Shown here: positions 55,701 through 64,000 of the stretch, piece by piece | How positions within the stretch are numbered: the stretch's first letter is position 1 | Layout of the letters: every line of letters begins with the position of its first letter | Notes under the pieces: model-generated | Seen by the model: the letters and a program-made list of their open reading frames with translations, nothing else | What the model was told of the DNA's origin: nothing | Database searches by the model: none | Source: Spodoptera frugiperda | Taxonomy: Eukaryota > Arthropoda > Insecta > Lepidoptera > Noctuidae | NCBI RefSeq assembly: GCF_023101765.2 | Contig: NC_064223.1 | Location: 7,590,113-7,654,112 of the forward strand | DNA length: 64,000 nucleotides | Direction of reading: 5' to 3' | Translations under genes and position numbers: made by a program

Positions 55701-58537
55701 ATTCTATTAACAATAGCACAGTTTTTATTTGCAGCAAGTAGTCGCAGGTCAAAGAGGTCGACCAATATTCGTACACGTCTATCATGACAAGTCAGACAGT
55801 CAGTATCATGACTATCATGATCTTGATAGAGGCTTGCGTCCATTTGGCTATCTCAATTAACATTTGCTTATTAAATTCCCTTAATAACACATTCCTTTTT
55901 TCATTTACACTTCAAGCCTCTGCTTGGTAGATTTTTAAAGTTGATTATATAACCTGCTTTATTAGGCAGAACAGCCCCTGGCCACCGCCCCGCCGCTTCG
56001 GTTCAGTGGCTCCAAACATCACCTTGACATTGGATACGGAACCAGTTTACCAGGCTCCATAACAAAAAACCGAGTTAATGAGACTGAATCATAGCGATAG
56101 TTTTTTGTATATGTAATTGAAGGTACACGCCTACATACATAGCCTGAATATAGGTAGACGTGACGTAATTAACTTACTATAAACTAAAAAACAAACAGGT
56201 TGTATAAATAAAACTGTGACTAAAATGGTCCGGAAGGCGGCTCGACTCACGAACTTTGGTTTTATCTTGATTTGCTAGTACTTATTGATATTATATGTCT
56301 TTATTTCTTAGTTGATCGCTATTGCGATTGCTCATACCATGTAAAGGGACTCACATGTACCTACCAAATGTCTGTTGAGCAAAGCCGGTTTTATGGAATT
56401 TCTATTTTCCAAAAACTTTAGCGTCATATAATAAAACTCTCGTCACTGCCTTTGACGAGTAAAAGGTGCGAAATTTCGTTCTGTGTTATGTAAATATATG
56501 CGTGCTTGCAGCCCATTTCTGATAAAGCCCACATGTAACACCAGATAACATCCTACGTTTTATTTGTTTACAATTTTCACATCACTGACATCACATGAAA
56601 ATTTGCTGCACCTGCAGTGCCAGTAGCCAAATCTCTATCGTATGTAGGAGTTTGTATAAACACGGACAGAATATTTTTAACCTCAACAAGACTTTAATGC
56701 TTGCTCTGTTTGCACCCGAAACCTAATTAAAATTCTTAATTTCGTATAAAAATGTCGAAAAAGAAAACATTTTTATACTGAGCATATAAAACTAAGCTCG
56801 TTAAGCAGTATGATGATAAAATGTAGCAGATACTGTAAGCAATTATTTACCCGGCCACATGTTGAGATAACTTCTTTCACACATATTTATTCTGTCCAAT
56901 GCTTCAACTATGTACATTGACTCACTTTGCAAATTGCTACTTCGTTCGAGTTTAAGGCTCTATTAGGTTTATAGAAGAAACTAGAGAATGATTTAAGTTT
57001 TAGTACATTTTGGAAGGCTTATGGACATGTTTAAGGTACAGTATGACAGATAAAACTGACTGGTAGTGGCTGGATGTGAAGAGCTGAAGATCGAGCTCAT
57101 TGGCGTTCTTCTATTGAAGACGCTTATGTTCAGCAGTGGACAGAAGGGTTAAACAATTCGATACGAGTTATTTAAAAGGAAAAAAGATACTTACTACCTT
57201 AGGTGTATGTGTATGCCTGTGTACTTGTGTAGCTACGATGGCGTCAGAATTTAAAGTAGCTTTCGTAAAAAACGTAGGTACTCTTTCTCAAAATAATGTA
57301 GGCAATCATCGTGTCCCAACAATCAAATAAGTACCTAAGTACTTACCTGCTTACTTGTACTTAATCTGTTATTGACCTGAATCGTTGACAATAATAGAAG
57401 ATGGATAGTTCGATGTGTACTTGAAGGTACTCAAAGTAGGTACTTCAGAGCTTACCTTGTCTCAATATAAATCCTCTTTACATATTTTTTTTTTTTTGGG
57501 TGATAAATCATATATGTATGTCGTTTGTTGAAATAGCCCTTTTAAATTCAGCCGTGTCTGTTAAGTCCCGGCGCCGCGGCCGGTCCGATGCATGGCGAGT
57601 TATTGAACAGTTTTCAATCATAAACCAATTGGAAGCTACCAGAACTTCACAACTCCATTATAAGAACGTGTTAAGAAACGAAAAGCCTGAGGGCACTTAC
57701 AAAAAGCCGAAATATTTCATTTCTTGTACAAAGGTTTTATAACAATCAGAGCGTGTCCGAATAAGAAAAAAAAAGTTAATGGATATTGAACTTAGTAGCT
57801 TGTCTGTCCTTTTCAAACTAACGTTATCGAACAGAGACGTGATGCCTCGAAATGTTTTTTTTTATTCTAACAAAATTACCGAGTCATGGGATCTTACGGA
57901 GCGTAACCCCATCGTTTTCCTTCTCAATTCTCGGGATGCAATTATGGCCGGCACGGAGCCACAGCCATTATTATCGGAGAGCATCAAAAAACACGCGAGT
58001 ACGTAGAGGTACCATAGATAATTGACTCTACCTCGCGGCAACTGAGCGCCGCACTTCCATCCAGACCCTCAGACGAAATTATGATCATTCAAATGTGCTA
58101 CACGTTAATATTATTGTGGCTGGTTTAATTTCTAAATTGTCTGTAATTATAAGACAATTAGTACATCCTCTACAATTGTATAATATAATTATTGTGTATT
58201 ACACACGTCAGGTTGTCGTTACTTTGCTTGCTTTCGTATCATACTCACCACAGCTAACTGGTTTTTAGGCTGTTTGACCACATTCTAATATTTCTGTATT
58301 TGTGTTTTTTTTTTCTATTCAAATCATTCGAGCGTATCGATTGGTTTTGACGGGATGTTTACAAGTGAATCCTTCACCTATACAGTGTTGTTAAGTTTGA
58401 CTTTGGAGTCTTGGCGTTTGTTCGGGACAAAATAATTCTAAAATATGTCGTATAATGTCTAAAATATGAATTATCAAATCGACAATCACTCGACTTCCCA
58501 GAATTCTTAAAATTGAGATGAAAATAGAAGCTATAAT
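49753..58537. other. Long non-coding stretch, presumed first intron
   Basis: No coding exon was recognised in this 8.8 kb. It is AT-rich, with scattered short repeats. One is a LINE-tail fragment at about 57110-57146 ('atgttcagcagtggacagaa'). The open frames at 51147-51446 (minus), 52667-52903, 54888-55142 and 57500-57742 show no domain, no convincing splice context and no biased codon use. 52690-52900 and 58010-58060 are locally CpG-rich and could be regulatory or old transposon. Confidence 0.5.
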
Positions 58538-60443
58538 ATGTGTGGGTGAACTGAGGGACCACACTGGGAATTCGCGAAATTAATGTTCTAGGATTTAGTA
58601 GTAGACCTAAAACAATTGTAGAACGAATCTGGGAATTTGTAAACAAATATATTAAAAACTACGACCCATAAAGTGTGGTCCCTCAGTTCTCAAAGACGAT
58701 CAGCCAGATCTCGGAAAGTATCTTATGAAAAGAAGGTTTTGTGAATACAGACATTTAGTAAATAATTTGTAAAGATATCTATTAAATAACAGACCACAAA
58801 GCATTAAAGATAAAAAAAGTATAGCAACTGAACTGTGGTCCCTCAGTCCACATAACAAAGATAAATATTGCCTAGTGAATATTACTGAATAAAACCGTTA
58901 TTATTCTACATAAAGTTCTAGTAAAAGTCTTAAAATATTATGTAAAAAGAAATGGATCTTAAATATCAAAGCTTTTCGAAGATAGCGGTGATTAAAAGTG
59001 GTCCCTCAATCCTCTCCTCCGCTGACATTTAGACACTGCTAGCTGCTAGACGAGAGAAATATCAGAAAGTCTAGTGTACTTAACATTTAGTAATAGTTTT
59101 CTACTAAATAATAGGTATATAAAATTTTGTATTTCTTACCTCTAAGCTGAGAAAATATTAATTTTTTAATCCTATGAAAATAGGTAGACCAGTGTGACCA
59201 CAAAATCAAACAAAGTGTAGACAGTACTATTATTCTTTATTTATTTAGATGAAACGAAAACAAGGTTGTACGGTTAACAGGAAACAGGAACTGTACCACT
59301 TGTGATCATCAATTTAGTTACAATTACGAGCTTTCAAAAATAATTTCATTCGATTTGAATGGCACTATGATAAAAATTGTCTTAGTAATGTTCCTGTTAC
59401 CGTAACAGTAAAGAACAAAACTTACAAAATCCTGGGCGCATCTGAATTCATTCCATCATTAATTCCAGGCGGTCTTGGCCATTACCGATGTCACTGTTTT
59501 ATTAATGAGCGTTTCTTTTGCTACGATGATCAACATCTCAAAATTATTGAAAGTACTGTCCAACAAATATACTTACCTACACTCATTAGCTACGTCCAAA
59601 TGTCACTTACTTAAATAAAAGTATTATAATAAGTGATGAGTTAATTTTGTACTTTTTTTCTACTTTTTATTAAATACACATACGCCATGTAATAAAGCAT
59701 TAAATTAACCGTACAACCTTGTTTTCGTTTCATCTAAATAAATAAAGAATAATAGTACTGTCTACACTTTGTTTGATTTTGTGGTCACACTGGTCTACCT
59801 ATTTTCATAGGATTAAAAAATTAATATTTTCTCAGCTTAGAGGTAAGAAATACAAAATTTTATATACCTATTATTTAGTAGAAAACTATTACTAAATGTT
59901 AAGTACACTAGACTTTCTGATATTTCTCTCGTCTAGCAGCTAGCAGTGTCTAAATGTCAGCGGAGGAGAGGATTGAGGGACCACTTTTAATCATCGCTAT
60001 CTTCGAAATGCTTCGATATTTAAGATCCATTTCTTTTTACATAATGTTTTAAGACTTTTACTAAAACTTTATGTAGAATAATAACGGTTTTATTCAGTAA
60101 TATTCACTAAAATATTTATCTTTGTTATGTGGACTGAGGGACCACAGTTCAGTTGCTATACTTTGTTTATCTTTAATGCTTTGTGGTCTGTTATTTAATA
60201 GATATCTTTACAAATTATTTACTAAATGTCTGTATTCACAAAACCTTCTTTTATAAGATACTTTCCGAGATCTGGCTGATCGTCTTTGAGAACTGAGGGA
60301 CCACACTTTATGGGTCGTAGTTTTTAATATATTTGTTTACAAATTCCCAGATTCGTTCTACAATTGTTTTAGGTCTACTACTAAATCCTAGAACATTAAT
60401 TTCGCGAATTCCCAGTGTGGTCCCTCAGTTCACCCACACATGC
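58538..60443. mobile_element. 1.9-kb long-inverted-repeat element (fold-back type)
   Basis: The left arm, 58538-59277, is the near-perfect reverse complement of the right arm, 59705-60443 (each about 740 bp, only scattered substitutions). A 427-bp loop, 59278-59704, separates them. The outer ends read TGTGTGGGTGAACTGAGGGA and its complement. Each arm holds four copies of TGTGGTCCCTCAGT in either orientation. Because of the symmetry the same 35-codon open frame starts in both arms (58646 minus and 60333 plus). The loop carries a start-less frame with a USP-like motif. The arms code for nothing recognisable. I infer a transposon with very long terminal repeats and a deleted interior. Confidence 0.85.
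59318..59614 (+). pseudogene. 3' fragment of a ubiquitin-specific-protease-like gene in the loop of the inverted repeat
   Basis: A 98-codon frame is open from the stop at 59315-59317 to TAA at 59612-59614, with no internal ATG except near the end. It includes VTVTVKNKTYKILGASEFIP and then GGLGHYRCHCFINERFFCYDD (the first and last residues are G and D). In USP (peptidase C19) C-termini the catalytic His lies in G-H-Y, followed about 15 residues later by the Tyr/Phe-Asp-Asp box. The spacing here fits. The catalytic Cys box is not present, so it is a truncated C-terminal part. AATAAA overlaps the stop (59613-59618), as at a true gene end. It is either a remnant of the element's own gene or a captured host fragment. 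Confidence 0.55.
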
Positions 60444-62199
60444 TATAATCTCATAATACATATTCAGATGTCAGACACATGGGCACGACACACGACACAC
60501 AATCAATCAATAATAATAATACATAATCTGATAAAAGACAGAAATCAAATCCTTAAAATCAAAAAGAAAATTACGTCAATACAACGAACAATTATTAGGA
60601 ATACGTCGATATAATAAAACTGATAGTATCGTGATTATTCGAATAACCTAATTGTAAGTAATAAATGATATAAATGCCATATTCATAATCATATTCGAGC
60701 CAAGTTTTACTAAACCTAGTACCTACCATAATTGTGTAAGTTAGCATTAAGTCCCCAACTCAAAAGGGTCAGCAAAAGAGAAGAAATCTTACAAAATGAA
60801 ACTATAATACTCCTTCCTCTCTCCTCTTCAATGTCCGTATCGGTAACATCTGCTTCTGTTCCGATAAGTTCATTCTTACCATTTCACAAAACTGCTACAT
60901 GTCTTCCACCAGCCAAAAACTATACAGAATCTGTTGTTATGATCACTTTACATCAGAACCGTAATAAACCCACGCAGTACCTAAACACAAGACATGCACT
61001 TCAACAAAATGGCCGTAGTTTGACAGTCGTAGGTGGTAGAAAACACATCATGTGAGCAATTTTACTGGGTCAGTCCCTCTGTGATCATCGATCATAACAA
61101 TGTAGGGATGCGAACCTGTGTAGGTCGCAAAATATTATGACCACACATCGAGGAAATGAGACAATGAGGGTCTATTATTCTAAGTAGATTCTGTCCGTCT
61201 TGATTGTAGGTGTAGGTATGGTATTACGGGTCATGAGTCTGCAACGTAAAATAATTTCATTCAACTCATTTCATGTTTTGTTTCCCTCTGGCCTTGTTTA
61301 AGTACGTACCCTTAAACTTTAGTGCTTAAACAATAAGGTCGCCCACTTCTGGCCCCGAGATTATCGAAATATGGAAACGATCTTAACATCTGTAACCAAT
61401 TAATTGCTGTATTTTTATCCAACATCGAAATTAACTATAACAGCCATCTCAGCCGTCTGGGCGACAGTTAACTTATAATTAATTAATTACAGACTACCTC
61501 TATGATTGTACATATTGAATGGCTACTGCGGACATTGGCATCTGAAGGTGTCTTTCAAGCAAGGTTGCAAGCGATGCATGAAGAATCAAATTACATTGCA
61601 AGCAAAGTCCTTTTCGTCCTGCCAATAACGGGTCTAACGAAGAATATTAATCTGTGTGAACATTAATTTCAATAGAAATGAACCATTGCATTGTAGAATA
61701 AGTTTATCTATGAAGTCACAATTTTATTGACACGATGTCTGTAACTTATAGGGTATATTAATAGCGAGGTAGCAAAAGGGTGCCGATTCGTACCAACCAG
61801 TGTCACTCTATTAGATCCTTAAATGACAACCAGGAAACTAAATGAAAGATGTTCTACGAGTATTTCATTTATTTGTGACAGTTACATTGCGAATAGGAAT
61901 GAAGTGAACGTTTCTACTTAAATAGATAAGTTTATTTTATGTTTCTAGTAACGCAAAACACTTAATTGGGTGGGTAGGGATGTCACGAAAATAGGCCAAT
62001 TAGTAATTGTGTTAGTTAACGTAGAAACGCAAAAGCTATATTAATTATTAGCTATTAGGTACCCAGATACCTACCATTTAGATAATCAAACCGAATGACC
62101 GAACGATACGCAAAGCCACACCTTTCTGAGGCTTCGTGAAATATTACAATAGCGAAACAATAAAATATTACAACCTTCTTAGAATATTAGAATAGCAGT
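60444..62199. other. Non-coding stretch, nothing recognised
   Basis: No coding exon or defined repeat was supported. The open frame at 60732-61055 has no recognisable domain. A palindromic 'taattaattaatta' at about 61476-61490 is a homeodomain-type word but isolated. Confidence 0.45.
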
Positions 62200-62470
62200 G
62201 TGCGGTGTCAGCGGGCCGTCACGTTAAACAGGCGCGCCTCGGCGCTTCCCCCGAGGGAAGCCGACGATTACCTCATTGCCATTTTTGGCGTTAGTCTCCA
62301 TTACAACACTACGTTCAAACTCGATAACTGGGCGTGTTACTTTGTCACTCGAAATGTACTTTTAATTAATCATATCATAACAGCCAAGTTAATAATCATT
62401 AAATTAATTCGTGTCGGTGAAATCGATGATTCAGTTTATGCAAATTAATGGGTTTTTGCTAGTGGCCATT
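62200..62470. promoter_or_regulatory. Candidate regulatory block rich in homeodomain and POU-type words
   Basis: The left part (62205-62275) is GC/CpG-rich ('caggcgcgcctcggcgcttc'). The right part has several ATTA/TTAAT words in 60 bases ('cttttaattaatcatatcat', 'aataatcattaaattaattc') and ATGCAAATTAATGGG, which contains a perfect octamer ATGCAAAT. The composition change and motif density suggest an enhancer or conserved non-coding element. It might serve the gene whose leader lies at 49480-49752. Inference only. Confidence 0.35.
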
Positions 62471-64000
62471 TTTGAAATTTCCTACATTAGTAATCTATGA
62501 AACGAGACCATTTTTTTTAGAAAGGATCGTTCAAAATCCCCACGTTATCTGTAATAGCGATGACGCAAAAGCTGACCTCACATTCAGAAGATCACTGGGC
62601 TTAGAACAGGCCCATAATAATATTACCAAATAAAAAGAGAAACTAACGGGACAAGTTCATAACCATGAAAATTTGGTTTAAGAATAGATATATCAGACAA
62701 TTGTTGCGGCTGAATGTGGGTTATGAGTTATGGCTATAGTTTGTCAGCCTTGTTAACTAGCATTGTTTCTATTTAGATCTGGATATAAAAAGAACATGAC
62801 CTGAACCACTTTGCGGTCACCCACGCTGTACTTGTGACTGACAATTGAGGGAAGAGAATTATTGTGGTGCCCGTAGGCGAAGATGGATTAACATTTAACA
62901 TCCTGGGCTACTACTAATGGGCATACAGACCTACAGATTTAGACCTGTTAACTTTAAATATTTTGCTATTTAGTGGAACTGTTTGCAAACTACTACTGAG
63001 TAAGAAAACACAGATAGTACATCCATGTAGTTGTGCCTTATGTAAGTTCTTAACTTGATCCCTGATTGAGATTTGTACAGACTGGTCACTACACTCTTAT
63101 AATAGTAGCAAGATCGTTGAAGCTTTTTCTCCGAAACAATACAAACAGATTGTTGCTAGATGAACCTGCTAAAGTTTCCATGCTGCTTGTTTCCATATTC
63201 CGAGAAATAGAAATACTAAGATCCTCGGCCGATCTGACTGATGATCTTACAATCCACGGTCGTATGACTTCGTAGTTTAATCATTTATCATGTAAATGAT
63301 TCATGCAAACGACTATGCAGATAGCTTATATATTTTCCATACTCAATAATTATCGCGTGCCTTTTCTTGTTAATCATTTAAAAATACGATTATTTCCTTT
63401 GTTGTAATGTTTTGTGTCCGGTGTGTGTCACAAGTCACAGGAATCTTTTTATCATTAACGCGGGTTTTTCTCATTATAATACAACCATGTTTTGAATAAT
63501 TAAGTGGATCTAGTAATGATTGCATGCGGGTAAAGGCCGCTGTGTCTCTGACGAAGACTTTTATGGATACTCGAAGGCTGCTCGAAGCAAATGTTGGCTA
63601 CATTTCATCCTCTGGGACGAAATTGTCATTGTGTCAATGTGACATTGAATACCTTGCGTCGACCCTCGTGTAAACCGTCGCTAATCATTAGTGCTTTAAT
63701 AAAACCCAAGGTAATATAAAGTGTAAGGGAGAAAAAATGTTAATAAGAAATTCGGGCCAATTAAGAATCCAAAATGACGTAATGGTATGGGGCATTAATT
63801 TACAATGGCGTTACTTTGACCATGATATATTATTATTGCTAATGCCGCGATTATATTTTATCACTGGCGAAAATTACAATGAACCATTAACTTCCAACAA
63901 AGGTGATAATTTGTGACATGACGGCGCTGCGCCAAAAGGATTAAAAATAACTTTTCTACAAACAAATTCCGTTACGATAACGTTTTAATATGATAGTGTA
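62471..64000. other. Non-coding stretch to the window end
   Basis: No coding exon was recognised. A second motif-dense patch lies at about 63770-63930 ('tgacgtaatggtatggggca', 'gacatgacggcgctgcgcca'). The open frame at 63066-63275 looks random. Confidence 0.45.

Noticed and set aside
57500..58006. Two plus-strand frames (80 and 75 codons) beside the palindrome
   Set aside because: They looked like possible transposon protein pieces, but no motif is recognisable and they show no link to the palindrome's ends.
58374..60614. Identical 35-residue starts of two open frames (MFTNSQIRS...)
   Set aside because: The repetition comes from the DNA palindrome, not from a duplicated gene. The frames have no domain and diverge once outside the arms.
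60732..61055. 107-codon plus-strand frame
   Set aside because: Ser/Thr-rich random-looking sequence without a domain or splice context.

Overview
The window is AT-rich nuclear DNA from an insect, almost certainly a moth. The genes have short exons (about 55-270 bp) with GT-AG introns. The introns carry interspersed repeats that I recognise from memory as typical of Lepidoptera, and of noctuoid moths in particular: a 'cacctgatggtaag' family, a 'gtcagactcttactgac' family, LINE tails with 'ttcagcagtggac' followed by a GAT microsatellite, and Helitron-like ends in CTAGT. No rRNA or true tRNA gene, CRISPR array or bacterial feature is present.

Layout. (1) About 1.6-24.2 kb, plus strand: an Mctp-like gene (multiple C2 and transmembrane domain protein). 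It has a probable non-coding leader exon and 13 coding exons. (2) 24.8-36.5 kb, minus strand: a second, complete Mctp-like gene of 13 coding exons (648 aa), tail to tail with the first. The two share domain order and almost every intron position and phase, so they look like an old inverted duplication. Both have two C2 domains instead of the usual three, and most acidic calcium-binding residues are missing. (3) 37.8-49.0 kb, plus strand: a 26-exon gene for a 978-aa ZAD / C2H2 zinc-finger protein with a Lys/Glu-rich repeat and an AT-hook, divergent from gene 2. Its flanks carry several CTCF-like motifs, and one lies inside coding exon 13. (4) 49.5-49.75 kb: a CpG-rich, ATG-free exon with a perfect splice donor, probably the leader of a gene whose coding part lies beyond the window. 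(5) 49.75-64 kb: no coding gene recognised; I read it as a long first intron or intergenic DNA.

Mobile DNA. The most striking element is a 1.9-kb near-palindrome at 58.54-60.44 kb. Two arms of about 740 bp face each other across a 427-bp loop. Each arm holds four copies of a TGTGGTCCCTCAGT motif. The loop holds a 98-codon open frame with no start codon whose sequence resembles the C-terminal His/Asp box of a ubiquitin-specific protease. A second DNA transposon relic at 7.87-9.02 kb carries a broken psq-type helix-turn-helix transposase fragment, interrupted by a smaller hairpin element. Several MITEs, tRNA-derived SINEs and Helitron-like pieces fill the introns.

Function. MCTP proteins anchor in ER or endosomal membranes through two C-terminal membrane segments and expose C2 domains to the cytosol. 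The two copies here probably act in membrane tethering or trafficking without strong calcium dependence. The ZAD protein is probably a nuclear DNA-binding regulator. I see no functional link between it and the Mctp-like pair beyond adjacency.
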